Below, in pieces: positions 7,309 to 16,214 of a stretch of 64,000 nt of DNA. This stretch comes from Limnohabitans curvus (GTDB lineage Bacteria; Pseudomonadota; Gammaproteobacteria; Burkholderiales; Burkholderiaceae_C). Numbering within the stretch: the stretch's first letter is position 1; each line of letters begins with the position of its first letter. A program made the position numbers and the translations under genes. The stretch covers positions 2,356,001 to 2,420,000 of the forward strand of contig NZ_NESP01000001.1 of NCBI RefSeq assembly GCF_003063475.1. Direction: 5' to 3'. The notes below the pieces were generated by a model. That model was given only the letters and a program-made list of their open reading frames with translations. It was not told the origin of the DNA and searched no databases.

Positions 7309-10202
7309 GTTGTGCTCTCGGTGAGTTGAATCATGCGGCGCAGCTCGGGGACGCATGAGCCGCATTGGGTACCGCACTTGAGCGTGCCTTGCAACGATGC
7401 CAAGCGCTGTGCGCTGTCGCCTTTGTAAATCTTCAGGTGATTGCGAATGGCCACATCTTTCACGCCCACGCAGCTGCACACGGTGATGCCTGCATCCACC
7501 AAGGCGACTGGTGGCTTGCTGCCTGTCATCAGCAAGCGGCGTCCGTATTCTTGGGTGGAAGCTTGTGTTTGCAGCAAAGCTTTGAGCCATGTCTCAGCTG
7601 AGGTGTCGCCCGCGATGATGAAGGCCTCCAGCTGAGTGTCATGCACTTTGTTTGCTTCGCTGTGTTGCAGGCGGATGCTGCGCAATTGGCTGCGTTTCGC
7701 ATCGACGTAACGCAAGCTGTCGCTGCCGCTCAAACCCAAGAGTTGCTCCATGTCGTGCACCAAGGTCATGTCGGGCGCTTCGCTGCACGCGGCGCGCATG
7801 AGCACGCCTTGGCGTGCGGGGCACTGGATGACGCCGTTGTCGGGGGCGTCGCCACTGAAAGGCACGCAGCTGGCAAATTCAAACTGCACCATGCGCGCAC
7901 GCAGGGCTTGCAAAATGGTTTGGGCTTTGTGCTCGGGCAACCAAGCCACGGCCAGCAAGGTCCAAGGCAGTTCGGCTTTGAGCACTTTGACCGCCGCATG
8001 CTTGAGCTCGGGTTGCTTGGAGCTGGGGCAATACGCCGAGGTGGTGATGGCGTTGACGCCTGCGAGCGGTTTGTTTTGGTGGTCGCGACCGCTCAAAAAC
8101 GCAGGGCCCCAATGCATGGCGATGAAGGCTTGGTGGGCGCCGAGGTCGCTGCTGGCTTGGGCAGGCACCACGATGGAGCCGCGCTTGCTGGTGACGTGCA
8201 CCAAGCTGCCTTCGGTCAGGTTGAGTCGCGCCATGTCGTCGGGGTGCAACTGCACCACGGGTTCAGCCACATGGCCAAAGAGTTTGCCGACCAAGCCGGT
8301 GCGCGTCATGCCGTGCCACTGGTCGCGCAAGCGGCCTGTGTTGAGCGAGAACGGAAAGCGTGACTCGCGTGCTTCCGCTGTGGGCACGTAGGGCAGTGCC
8401 GCAAATTTGGCGCGGCCGTTGGCGGTGGCGAACACGCCGTCTTCGTACAAACGCGCTTGGCCGTGGGCTGCACCTTCGCGCATGGGCCACTGCTCGGGTG
8501 TGCTTTCCAAGTGCGCGTAGCTCAGGCCCGTGATGTCGAGGTCACGGCCGCGGGTGGATTCGCGGTGCTCCACCCAAATTTCTTCGGGCGAGGTGTAGGC
8601 CATGTGCAGGCCATGTGGGGCGTTGTTGAGGTGTCCCAACGAGGAGGCGTTGTTGGGTGTGGCGTGTGCCGTGACACCCGGCTCTTCGGCTAAACGCGCG
8701 GCCAAGTCCACCACGATTTGCCAGTCGTGCCGTGCTTGGCCGGGTGCGGGCACCGCCGCACGCACGCGGGTGATGCGGCGTTCGCTGTTGGTGACGGTGC
8801 CTTCTTTTTCGCCCCAGGTGGTGGCGGGCAGCAACAGGTCAGCGAAGGCGCAGGTTTCGGCTGTGGCAAAGGCTTCTTGCACCACCACAAACTCCGCACG
8901 TTCTAAGGCGCGGCGCACGGTGGCTTGGTCGGGCATGGATTGTGCCGGGTTGGTGCAGGCAATCCACAGCGCTTTGATTTCGCCGTCGGCAGCGGCTTCA
9001 AACATTTCCACCGCGGTTTTGCCGGGCTTGGACGGCACATCGGCAATGCCCCACAAAGCGGCCACTTCGGCGCGGTGTTCGGGCTTGCTCATGTCGCGGT
9101 GCGCGCTGATGAGGTTGGCCAAACCACCCACCTCGCGACCGCCCATGGCGTTGGGTTGGCCCGTCAGCGAGAAGGGGCCTGCGCCGGCTTTGCCAATTTG
9201 AGCCGTAGCCAAATGCAAGTTGATCAGCGAGGCGTTCTTGGCTGTGCCGCTGCTGGACTGGTTCAAGCCTTGGCAATACAGGCTGAGCGTGCGCCATGCG
9301 GGCTCAGGCGCGTTGCGTGTGCTGTGCGGTGGCACTCCCGCAAACCAGCGGGTCGCTTGCAGCAGTTGTTCGGGGGTGATGCCGCACACCTCATGCACGC
9401 GTGCGGGCGTGTAGTCGGCCACCAAAGTTTGCAGTGCTTCAAAGCCCTCGGTGTGCGCGGCGATGTAGGCCGTGTCGACCCAGCCCTCGGCCAACATCAC
9501 ATGCAGCATGCCGTGAAACAGGGTCACATCCGTGCCGGGTTGCAGCTGCAAATGCAGGTCGGCGCTGCTCGCGGTGTCGGTGCGGCGCGGGTCGGCCACG
9601 ATGATTTTGAGGTTGGGGTTTTTCGCCCGTGCGTCCTCGATGCGCCTGAACAAAATCGGGTGCGCATAGGCCGCGTTGCTGCCCGCGATGAACAGGCAGT
9701 TGGCGTGCATCACGTCGTCATAGCAAGCGGGTGGGGCGTCGGCGCCGAGGGTGAGCTTGTAGCCCGCCACCGCGCTGCTCATGCACAGGCGCGAGTTGGT
9801 GTCGATGTTGTTGGTGCCCAGCAGGCCTTTGGCCAATTTGTTGAACACGTAATAGTCTTCGGTCAGCAACTGGCCCGACACATAAAACCCCAAAGCATCA
9901 GGCCCGTGTGCGCGCACGATGCTGGCCAGTGTTTGGCTGGCCAATTGCATGGCGTTGTCCCACGCCATGGGTTGCAAACTACCGCCACGCACCAAGCGGC
10001 GCATGGGTTGCAGCAAACGCGTTTGTTCGGCCATCACGGGGCTGGCTGTGAGGTGCAGCGTTGAACCTTTGCTGCACAAGCGGCCAAAGTTGGCAGGGTG
10101 CGCGGGGTCGCCACGCACGCCCGTGATGTGCCCACCCTTGGATTCAATGATGACGCCGCAGCCCACACCGCAGTAGGGGCAGGTTGAACGCGTTTCTTTC
10201 AT
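7305..10202 (-). CDS. nasA: Assimilatory nitrate reductase catalytic subunit
   Basis: Reduces nitrate to nitrite in the cytoplasm using a molybdenum bis-MGD cofactor. The 965 residues open with the [4Fe-4S] ligand motif CPYCGVGCGV and a later cysteine at GRLCSKG. The molybdopterin oxidoreductase domains follow (SRLCMSSAVAGY, GTNNIDTNSR) and the dinucleotide-binding domain near NTGRLRDQWH. The C-terminal 60 residues form a BFD-like [2Fe-2S] domain (VCSCVGV, then CGTQCGSCV), as in NasA proteins that receive electrons through this extension. It lies between nirD and cobA. Molybdopterin assembly genes occur at 52.8-55.4 kb. Confidence 0.95.
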   Translation of the reverse strand: MKETRSTCPYCGVGCGVIIESKGGHITGVRGDPAHPANFGRLCSKGSTLHLTASPVMAEQTRLLQPMRRLVRGGSLQPMAWDNAMQLASQTLASIVRAHGPDALGFYVSGQLLTEDYYVFNKLAKGLLGTNNIDTNSRLCMSSAVAGYKLTLGADAPPACYDDVMHANCLFIAGSNAAYAHPILFRRIEDARAKNPNLKIIVADPRRTDTASSADLHLQLQPGTDVTLFHGMLHVMLAEGWVDTAYIAAHTEGFEALQTLVADYTPARVHEVCGITPEQLLQATRWFAGVPPHSTRNAPEPAWRTLSLYCQGLNQSSSGTAKNASLINLHLATAQIGKAGAGPFSLTGQPNAMGGREVGGLANLISAHRDMSKPEHRAEVAALWGIADVPSKPGKTAVEMFEAAADGEIKALWIACTNPAQSMPDQATVRRALERAEFVVVQEAFATAETCAFADLLLPATTWGEKEGTVTNSERRITRVRAAVPAPGQARHDWQIVVDLAARLAEEPGVTAHATPNNASSLGHLNNAPHGLHMAYTSPEEIWVEHRESTRGRDLDITGLSYAHLESTPEQWPMREGAAHGQARLYEDGVFATANGRAKFAALPYVPTAEARESRFPFSLNTGRLRDQWHGMTRTGLVGKLFGHVAEPVVQLHPDDMARLNLTEGSLVHVTSKRGSIVVPAQASSDLGAHQAFIAMHWGPAFLSGRDHQNKPLAGVNAITTSAYCPSSKQPELKHAAVKVLKAELPWTLLAVAWLPEHKAQTILQALRARMVQFEFASCVPFSGDAPDNGVIQCPARQGVLMRAACSEAPDMTLVHDMEQLLGLSGSDSLRYVDAKRSQLRSIRLQHSEANKVHDTQLEAFIIAGDTSAETWLKALLQTQASTQEYGRRLLMTGSKPPVALVDAGITVCSCVGVKDVAIRNHLKIYKGDSAQRLASLQGTLKCGTQCGSCVPELRRMIQLTESTT

Positions 10203-10252
10203 GGCGGCTTTCGGGCAGTGGGTGACGGGGTGTGAGGCGGTGGGTGTGTGTT

Positions 10253-10603
10253 TTAGTGTGGGGCGTCGTCAATGGCGAGCGTGTTGAGCTCGTTCACATC
10301 CAAGGCCACATCGCCGTTTTCCACCCGCACCGCAAAGCGGGTGGTGCAGCCTTCATCGGGCGCGTGGGCGCAGCCGTCGACCAAACCAATGTGCCAGTTG
10401 TGCAACGGGCACACCACGGTTTCGCCAAACACCAAGCCTTGGCTCAAAGGACCGCGCTTGTGCGGGCATTGGTCGAGCAGGGCAAACACCTTGTCTTCGG
10501 CGTTGCGAAACACCGCCACCTCCACGCCTTTGGCGCGCTGCACGCGGCGTGCGCCCAGCACGGGGATGTCGTCAACTTTGCAAATGACTTTCCATTCGGT
10601 CAT
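10253..10603 (-). CDS. nirD: Nitrite reductase (NADH) small subunit, Rieske-like
   Basis: This 116-residue NirD has a Rieske-type fold with its ligand motifs intact: CPHKRGPLSQG and CPLHNWHIG supply two Cys and two His. Some NirD proteins lack the cluster, so the intact set is worth noting. It partners NirB, lies 11 bp after its stop, and is followed by nasA. Confidence 0.93.
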   Translation of the reverse strand: MTEWKVICKVDDIPVLGARRVQRAKGVEVAVFRNAEDKVFALLDQCPHKRGPLSQGLVFGETVVCPLHNWHIGLVDGCAHAPDEGCTTRFAVRVENGDVALDVNELNTLAIDDAPH

Positions 10604-10614
10604 GGTGTGTGTCC

Positions 10615-13086
10615 TTAAACGGTGATGGCTTCAAACTGGCGCGTGTCGACTTGTGCTTTGTCGAACTCAAACCAAGGGTCGGGTTCGCCGTCGAGCGCAA
10701 ATTGCAAACGTGCCCACAAGGCTTTGCGGCCTGCTTCGTCGTCCAAGATTTTTCTCTTCACGTAGTCCATGCCCACGCGATTCACGTAGTGCACGGTGCG
10801 CTCCAAGTACCAGCCTTCTTCGCGGTAGAGCTGCATGAAGGCGCCGGTGTACGCCATCACCTCTTCGGAGGTTTTCACCTTCACGAAGAACTCGGCCACT
10901 TCGGTTTTGATGCCGCCGTTGCCTGCGATGTACATCTCCCAGCCGCTGTCCACGCCGATGATGCCCACGTCTTTGATGCCTGCTTCTGCGCAGTTGCGCG
11001 GGCAGCCCGACACCGCAAACTTCACCTTGTGTGGGGCGTACATGCGCCACATGGCTTTCTCAAGGTCCTTGCCCATTTGTGTGCTGTCTTGCGTGCCCAT
11101 GCGGCACCACTCGCTGCCCACGCAGGTCTTGACGGTGCGCAAGGCTTTGGCGTAGGCGTGGCCGCAAGGCATGCCAATGTCTTTCCACACATTGACCAAG
11201 TCTTCTTTCTTCACACCAAGCAAGTCAATGCGTTGGCCGCCCGTGACCTTGACGGTGGGAATGTTGTACTTGTCCACCACATCTGCAATGCGGCGAAGCT
11301 CGTCGGCGGTGGTCTCGCCGCCCCACATGCGTGGGATGACGCTGTAAGTGCCATCCTTTTGGATGTTGGCGTGGCTGCGCTCGTTGATGAGGCGGCTTTG
11401 CGGGTCGTCCAAGGCTTCTTTGGGCCAGCTGCTCATGCGGTAATAGTTGATGGCTGGGCGGCAGGTGGCGCAGCCTGTGGCTTTGCTATCGGCGCTTGGT
11501 TTTTTCCATTCTAAGAATTCGAACACTGCATCGTTGGTCAACAGCTTGTGGTCACGAATGGCATCGCGCACTTCTTGGTGGCTGTGGTCGGTGCAGCCGC
11601 AGATGGCTTTTTTCTTCGGCGTGGCCGAGTAGTCGCCACCGGCGGTGAACATCAAAATCTGTTCGACCAAGCCCGTGCAGGAGCCGCACGAAGCGCTGGC
11701 CTTGGTGTGCTTGCGCACCTCATCCAAGGTGAACAAACCTTTGTCTTTGATGGCTTTGCAAATCGCGCCTTTTTTCACGCCGTTGCAACCGCACACCTCG
11801 GCATCGTCGGGCATGCTGGCGGCTTTGTTGTGGCCTTCATGGCCCACGTCACCGATGTTGGATTCGCCAAACATCAGCTTCTCGCGGATGTCGGCCACGC
11901 TGCGGCCATCGCGCAGCAGCTTGAAGTACCAGCTGCCGTCGACGGTGTCGCCGTATAAACACGCGCCCACCAATTGGTCGTTGCGGATGACGAGTTTTTT
12001 GTACACGCCTTCGTGCGGATCGCTCAGCACAATTTCTTCGGTGCTGCCGTCGTTACTGCCCATGAAATCACCCGCGCTGAACAAATCAATGCCCGTGACT
12101 TTGAGCTTGGTCGAAGTGAGCGATCCGGTGTAGCGGCCAATGCCGAACTCGGCCAAATGGTTAGCCAGCACCTTGCCTTGTTCAAACAAAGGCGCCACCA
12201 AACCATAGGCAATGCCACGGTGGGCCGCGCATTCGCCCACGGCATAGATGCGTGGGTCGGTCACGGTTTGCAGTGTGTCGCTGACCACAATGCCGCGCTC
12301 GCAATGCAGGTGCATCTTTTCGGCCAGCACTGTGTTGGGTCGAATGCCCACAGCCATCACCACCAACTCGGCGGGCACGTGTGAACCGTCTTTGAACAAG
12401 ACCGAGGCCACGCGCCCGTTTTTGTCCGCTTGCAATTCTTGGGTGTGTGCGCCCATGCGGAATTGCATGCCGCGTTCTTCGAGCGAGCGTTGCAACAAAC
12501 CGCCCGCGACTTTGTCGAGTTGACGCTCCATCAGCCATTCACCGACGTGCACCACGGTCACGCGCATGCCACGCTTTATCAAACCGTTGGCGGCTTCAAG
12601 GCCTAGCAAACCGCCGCCAATCACCACCGCATGTTTGTATTTCGTGGCCGCATCAATCATGGCCTGTGTGTCGGCAATGTCGCGGTAGGCCAGCACGCCG
12701 TCCAACTCGCGGCCCGGCACAGGCAGCATGAAGGGGTTAGAGCCCGTGGCCAAAATCAAGCGGTCATACGCTGCGCTTTTGACTTCGCCTGCGGCGTTGG
12801 TGGCATGCACCACGCGCTTGACACGGTCCACCTCGGTCACCGTCCAGCTGGTGTGCAGGGTGATGTGGTTGTCGCTGTACCAGTCGCGTGGGTTGAGGAT
12901 GATTTCATCCAAGGTTTGTTCACCCGCCAACACCGGCGACAACAAGATGCGGTTGTAGTTGGGGTGTGGTTCCGAGCCGAAGACGGTGATGTCGTACAGG
13001 TCGGGCGTGAGCTTGATGAGTTCTTCCAAGGTGCGCACACCGGCCATGCCGTTGCCCACCATCACGAGTTTGAGTTTGTTGGTCAT
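10615..13086 (-). CDS. nirB: Nitrite reductase (NADH) large subunit
   Basis: Six-electron reduction of nitrite to ammonia with NADH. The 823 residues are read in order. First is an FAD/NADH-binding module (LVMVGNGMAGVRTLEELI, then VIGGGLLGLEAANGL). Next are two BFD-like [2Fe-2S] segments (CGCNGVKKG...CGSCTGL and CGCTDHSH...GCATC). Last is the sulfite/nitrite reductase domain with siroheme/[4Fe-4S] ligands in CVGSEWC and SGCPRNCAEAG. The start at 13086 directly precedes the conserved MTNKLKLVMVG. A longer frame to 13140 overlaps the upstream ATPase gene. The siroheme precursor is supplied by cobA of the same operon. Confidence 0.95.
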   Translation of the reverse strand: MTNKLKLVMVGNGMAGVRTLEELIKLTPDLYDITVFGSEPHPNYNRILLSPVLAGEQTLDEIILNPRDWYSDNHITLHTSWTVTEVDRVKRVVHATNAAGEVKSAAYDRLILATGSNPFMLPVPGRELDGVLAYRDIADTQAMIDAATKYKHAVVIGGGLLGLEAANGLIKRGMRVTVVHVGEWLMERQLDKVAGGLLQRSLEERGMQFRMGAHTQELQADKNGRVASVLFKDGSHVPAELVVMAVGIRPNTVLAEKMHLHCERGIVVSDTLQTVTDPRIYAVGECAAHRGIAYGLVAPLFEQGKVLANHLAEFGIGRYTGSLTSTKLKVTGIDLFSAGDFMGSNDGSTEEIVLSDPHEGVYKKLVIRNDQLVGACLYGDTVDGSWYFKLLRDGRSVADIREKLMFGESNIGDVGHEGHNKAASMPDDAEVCGCNGVKKGAICKAIKDKGLFTLDEVRKHTKASASCGSCTGLVEQILMFTAGGDYSATPKKKAICGCTDHSHQEVRDAIRDHKLLTNDAVFEFLEWKKPSADSKATGCATCRPAINYYRMSSWPKEALDDPQSRLINERSHANIQKDGTYSVIPRMWGGETTADELRRIADVVDKYNIPTVKVTGGQRIDLLGVKKEDLVNVWKDIGMPCGHAYAKALRTVKTCVGSEWCRMGTQDSTQMGKDLEKAMWRMYAPHKVKFAVSGCPRNCAEAGIKDVGIIGVDSGWEMYIAGNGGIKTEVAEFFVKVKTSEEVMAYTGAFMQLYREEGWYLERTVHYVNRVGMDYVKRKILDDEAGRKALWARLQFALDGEPDPWFEFDKAQVDTRQFEAITV

Positions 13087-13096
13087 GTCCAACTCC

Positions 13097-13930
13097 TTAG
13101 TGTTTTTCCACGTGCGCTTGGCGCGTGTACAAAAAGTCAATCACGGCTTTGCGGTAGTGCAAATAGGCAGGGTCGTCGGCCAGCGTCACGCGTGAGCGGG
13201 GGCGAGGCAGGTCCACATGCAGCACTTCGCCGATGGTGGCAGCGGGGCCGTTGGTCATCATCACAATCTTGTCGGACAGCAACACGGCTTCGTCCACATC
13301 GTGCGTCACCATCACCACGGTGCTTTGGGTGTTGGCCACGATGGCCAGCAACTCGTCTTGCAGCTTGGCGCGGGTCAATGCATCCAAAGCGCCAAAGGGT
13401 TCGTCCATCAACAACACTTGCGGCTCCATCGCCAAGGCGCGTGCAATGCCCACACGTTGCTTCATGCCACCCGAAATTTCGCCAGGGCGTTTTTGTGCGG
13501 CGTGGCTCAAGCCCACCATGTCGAGTGCCGCGTGGGTGCGTGCGGTGAGTTGGGCTTTGTCTTCTTTGGGCTTGCCGTCCACGATGCCGGTTTGGCCGAA
13601 CACGCGTTCCACGCCGAGGTAAACGTTTTCAAAGCAGGTCAGCCAAGGCAAGAGCGAGTGGTTTTGAAACACCACCGCGCGCTCGGGGCCTGGGCCTGCG
13701 ATTTCGCGGTTGGCGCAAATCAAGGTGCCTTCGGTTGGCGTGGTCAAACCTGCAATCAGGTTGAGCAAGGTGGACTTGCCGCAACCCGAGTGGCCGATGA
13801 GGGCGACGAACTCGCCTTTGCCCACGGTCAGGTCGATGTCGCGCAGCGCAGGGAAATTGCCTTTGGCTGTTTTGAAGGTTTGGGCCACGCCCTGAATTTG
13901 CAAATATTTGCTGGTCAACGATGCGTTCAT
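13097..13930 (-). CDS. nrtD: Nitrate/nitrite ABC transporter ATP-binding protein
   Basis: The 277-residue ABC ATPase has Walker [10 protein letters not shown], the Q loop, the signature [14 protein letters not shown] and Walker [13 protein letters not shown]. The NrtD/SsuB/TauB group is indicated by length and context. Its start overlaps the permease stop by 4 nt. A single ATPase with no NrtC-type fusion means the transporter probably uses a homodimer of this subunit, as in proteobacterial NasFED. Confidence 0.92.
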   Translation of the reverse strand: MNASLTSKYLQIQGVAQTFKTAKGNFPALRDIDLTVGKGEFVALIGHSGCGKSTLLNLIAGLTTPTEGTLICANREIAGPGPERAVVFQNHSLLPWLTCFENVYLGVERVFGQTGIVDGKPKEDKAQLTARTHAALDMVGLSHAAQKRPGEISGGMKQRVGIARALAMEPQVLLMDEPFGALDALTRAKLQDELLAIVANTQSTVVMVTHDVDEAVLLSDKIVMMTNGPAATIGEVLHVDLPRPRSRVTLADDPAYLHYRKAVIDFLYTRQAHVEKH

Positions 13931-14712
13931 GACTGCACCTCCTCAAAGGTGAATGCGGTGGCGAGTTTGATGAGGGCGTACTCCAACACCAAGCCCACAA
14001 TGCCAATCACGAAGATGGCGATGATGATGTTTTTCACATTCAGGTTGTTCCACTCGTCCCACACCCAAAAGCCAATGCCCACGCCACCGGTCAGCATCTC
14101 CGCAGCGACGATCACCAACCACGCTGTACCCACGGCCAAGCGCACGCCGGTCAACATGTAGGGCAACACCGCAGGGAACAAAATCTTGCTGACGATCTTC
14201 CATTCCGAGAGGTTGAGCACACGCGCCACGTTCATGTAGTCTTGCGGCACACGTTGCACACCCACCGCGGTGTTGATGACCATGGGCCAAATCGAACAAA
14301 TGAAGATGGTCCAAATGGCCGCAGGGTTGGCGCCTTTGAACACCAACAAACCAATGGGCAACCAAGCCAGGGGCGACACAGGGCGCAACAAGCTGATGAG
14401 CGGGTTGAACATGCGCGACAAAAACTCGAAGCGCCCAATCAAGAAGCCCAAAGGAATGCCCACCAACGCAGCCAAACCAAAACCCAGTGCCACGCGCTTG
14501 AGAGAACTCCACACGTTCCAGCCCACGCCTTGGTCGTTGGGGCCGTTGCTGTAGAACGGGTTGCTGAACACATCCACGGCTTGCCAGAAGGTGTCGGTTG
14601 GGTTGGGAAAGTTGTTGGTGCTGGTGATGGACACCAGTGACCAAATGCCCACCAGCAGTGCCAAGCCCATGAAGGGCGGCACCACGCGTGACAACAGGTG
14701 TTTCAAAGTCAT
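13927..14712 (-). CDS. nrtB: Nitrate ABC transporter permease
   Basis: The 261-residue inner-membrane subunit has about six transmembrane helices. It carries the BPD_transp_1 coupling segment [15 protein letters not shown] and the later [21 protein letters not shown], which resembles the EAA motif contacting the ATPase. It lies between nrtA and nrtD, with 36 bp to nrtA and a 4-nt overlap with nrtD. Confidence 0.92.
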   Translation of the reverse strand: MTLKHLLSRVVPPFMGLALLVGIWSLVSITSTNNFPNPTDTFWQAVDVFSNPFYSNGPNDQGVGWNVWSSLKRVALGFGLAALVGIPLGFLIGRFEFLSRMFNPLISLLRPVSPLAWLPIGLLVFKGANPAAIWTIFICSIWPMVINTAVGVQRVPQDYMNVARVLNLSEWKIVSKILFPAVLPYMLTGVRLAVGTAWLVIVAAEMLTGGVGIGFWVWDEWNNLNVKNIIIAIFVIGIVGLVLEYALIKLATAFTFEEVQS

Positions 14713-14748
14713 GAGATGTGTCCTTGTGCGAGAGCGTTCGTGGGTGCT

Positions 14749-15993
14749 TTAAGCGTGAACTTTGAAGCTGTCGGCGTATTTCTTTGGGTCAGAGCCGTCC
14801 CACACCACACCGTCCATCAGTTTGCTGCTGCGCATCGCGCTCTTGGGCACGGGTGTGTTGCTGGCGGCTGCCGCTTGTTTGAAGATGTCGATTTGGTTGA
14901 TCTCTTTGGCAACCTTCAAATAGTCCGGGTGGTCTTTGAGCAAACCCCAACGCTTGTGCTGTGTGAGGAACCACATGCCGTCCGACAGGTAAGGGAAGTT
15001 GGCCGTGCCGTCGTTGAAGAACTTCATGTGGTTGGGGTCGTCCCAGGTTTTGCCCAAACCGTTTTGGTAGCGGCCCAAGATGCGTTGGTTGATCACGTCC
15101 ACGCTGGTGTTGACATACGACTTGTCGGCGATGGTTTCGGCCATCTTCATTTTGTTTTGCAAGCCTGCGTCAATCCACTTGCCCGCTTCCAAAATCGCGG
15201 CGGTCACGGCGCGTGCGGTGTTGGGATATTTCTTCACGAAGTCGCCGGTGGTGCCCAACACTTTTTCGGGGTGGTCACGCCAGATGTCTTGCGTGGTGGC
15301 TGCGGTGATGCCAATGCCATCGGCAATCGCGCGGTGGCCCCAAGGCTCGCCCACGCAGTAGCCGTCCATGTTGCCCACGCGCATGTTGGCCACCATTTGG
15401 GGCGGCGGCACGGTGATGACCTTGGCATCTTTGAGTGGGTTCACGCCCACGCTGGCCAACCAGTAATACAGCCACATGGCGTGTGTGCCGGTGGGGAAGG
15501 TTTGGGCGAAGGTGTATTCGCGTTTGTCGGTGGCCATCAACTTGGCGAGGCTGGCTGCATCGACCGCGCCTTTGTCGGCGAGCTTTTTGGACAGCGTGAT
15601 GGCTTGGCCGTTTTGGTTCAAATTCATCAACACAGCCATGTCTTTTTTAGGACCGGCGGTACCCATGTGCACGCCATAAATCAAGCCGTACAAGGCGTGG
15701 GCAAAGTCGAGCTCGCCGTTGACCAACTTGTCGCGCACACCCGCCCAGCTGGACTCTTTGGACGGGATGATCTTGACGCCGTACTTTTTGTCGATGCCCA
15801 GCACGGAGGCCATCACCACGCTGGCGCAATCGGTGAGGGGAATGAAGCCAATGCGCACTTCTTCTTTTTCAGGCTTGTCTGAACCTTGGGCATACACCGC
15901 GGCACGCAAAGCGGGGGCGATGGTGAGAGCGCCTGCGGTGGCGGCTTGCAAGACATTGCGGCGGCTCATGGGGGTCTCCAAAAGTTTCGTCAT
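14749..15993 (-). CDS. nrtA: Nitrate-binding protein of the ABC transporter (NrtA/NasF-like, Tat signal)
   Basis: The 414-residue receptor binds nitrate or nitrite. The start at 15993 follows AGGAG by 7 nt. The N-terminus carries a twin-arginine signal (SRRNVLQAATAGALT), implying export in folded form. The NrtA core is clear from EVRIGFIPLTDCASVVMA, the GVNPLKDAKVITVPPPQMVA stretch and the GEPWGHRA segment. The related sensor NasS lacks a signal peptide, so this is called the transporter receptor. It is the first gene of the nas operon, and its leader contains a promoter, ANTAR-type hairpins and an attenuator. Confidence 0.92.
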   Translation of the reverse strand: MTKLLETPMSRRNVLQAATAGALTIAPALRAAVYAQGSDKPEKEEVRIGFIPLTDCASVVMASVLGIDKKYGVKIIPSKESSWAGVRDKLVNGELDFAHALYGLIYGVHMGTAGPKKDMAVLMNLNQNGQAITLSKKLADKGAVDAASLAKLMATDKREYTFAQTFPTGTHAMWLYYWLASVGVNPLKDAKVITVPPPQMVANMRVGNMDGYCVGEPWGHRAIADGIGITAATTQDIWRDHPEKVLGTTGDFVKKYPNTARAVTAAILEAGKWIDAGLQNKMKMAETIADKSYVNTSVDVINQRILGRYQNGLGKTWDDPNHMKFFNDGTANFPYLSDGMWFLTQHKRWGLLKDHPDYLKVAKEINQIDIFKQAAAASNTPVPKSAMRSSKLMDGVVWDGSDPKKYADSFKVHA

Positions 15994-16028
15994 GACATCA
16001 CTCCTAAATAAAAAACTGGGGCAGAAAC

Positions 16029-16084
16029 GACAAAGGCGTCCTCACCGCACGCACCTGGGGTGCATGGGTGGGGACGCCTTTGTC
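16029..16084 (-). terminator. Attenuator hairpin in the nrtA leader
   Basis: Perfect 13-bp arms GACAAAGGCGTCC and GGACGCCTTTGTC enclose a second stem (CATGCACC with GGTGCGTG, loop CCA). This gives a hairpin of about 25 bp, followed on the minus strand by a modest U-rich stretch. It lies 36 bp before the nrtA start, so it would stop transcription before the operon unless opened. Its 5' arm overlaps the second hexaloop hairpin. Confidence 0.75.
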
Positions 16085-16103
16085 CTTGAACCGTCATTGG
16101 TTC
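16072..16103 (-). promoter_or_regulatory. Two-hexaloop ANTAR (NasT) RNA target in the nrtA leader
   Basis: Reading the minus strand, hairpin 1 is GAACC-AATGAC-GGTTC (16103-16088) and hairpin 2 is GGAC-AAAGGC-GTCC (16085-16072). Both loops are six bases with A at position 1 and G at position 4, the known signature of ANTAR-protein RNA targets. Hairpin 2 uses most of the attenuator's 5' arm, so the two folds exclude each other. NasT, encoded next door, is the obvious ligand. Binding is inferred. Confidence 0.75.
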
Positions 16104-16117
16104 TTGCCGTGAACTGT

Positions 16118-16134
16118 TTGCAATAGCTGTGCCA
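16118..16134 (-). promoter_or_regulatory. Sigma-54 promoter of the nrtA operon
   Basis: On the minus strand, TGGCACAGCTATTGCAA carries the invariant GG and GC separated by exactly 10 bases, matching the -24/-12 consensus TGGCAC-N5-TTGC. Predicted initiation is near 16108, which places the first hexaloop hairpin at the very 5' end of the transcript. Confidence 0.75.
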
Positions 16135-16154
16135 GCTGTTGAGGGTTCTCCTGT

Positions 16155-16184
16155 ATGAAAAAACGCCCCATGGCGGGGCGTTTG
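16155..16184 (-). terminator. Rho-independent terminator after nasT
   Basis: On the minus strand, AACGCCCC and GGGGCGTT pair around a short loop and run into TTTTTT. It separates nasT from the nrtA promoter, so the two are independent transcripts. Confidence 0.8.
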
Positions 16185-16191
16185 CATCAAA

Positions 16192-16213
16192 GCGCACCAA
16201 GAAGGCGCACCAA
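16192..16213 (-). promoter_or_regulatory. Possible NtrC enhancer half-sites
   Basis: GCGCACCAA occurs twice as a direct repeat (16192-16200 and 16205-16213), 13 bp apart. GCACCA resembles one NtrC half-site (TGCACCA). The repeats lie about 60-80 bp upstream of the sigma-54 promoter, a normal enhancer distance. Direct rather than inverted orientation is unusual, so this is tentative. Confidence 0.35.
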
Positions 16214-16214
16214 A

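Noticed and set aside
6517..7590. 357-residue version of CobA with a 94-residue N-terminal extension
   Set aside because: The extension lies inside nasA in another frame and has no family similarity; the ATG at 7308 fits the conserved N-terminus and overlaps the nasA stop.
8925..10064. Long 379-residue plus-strand frame opposite nasA
   Set aside because: It is antisense to a clearly coding gene, has His/Gly/Val-rich composition typical of shadow frames, and no domain.
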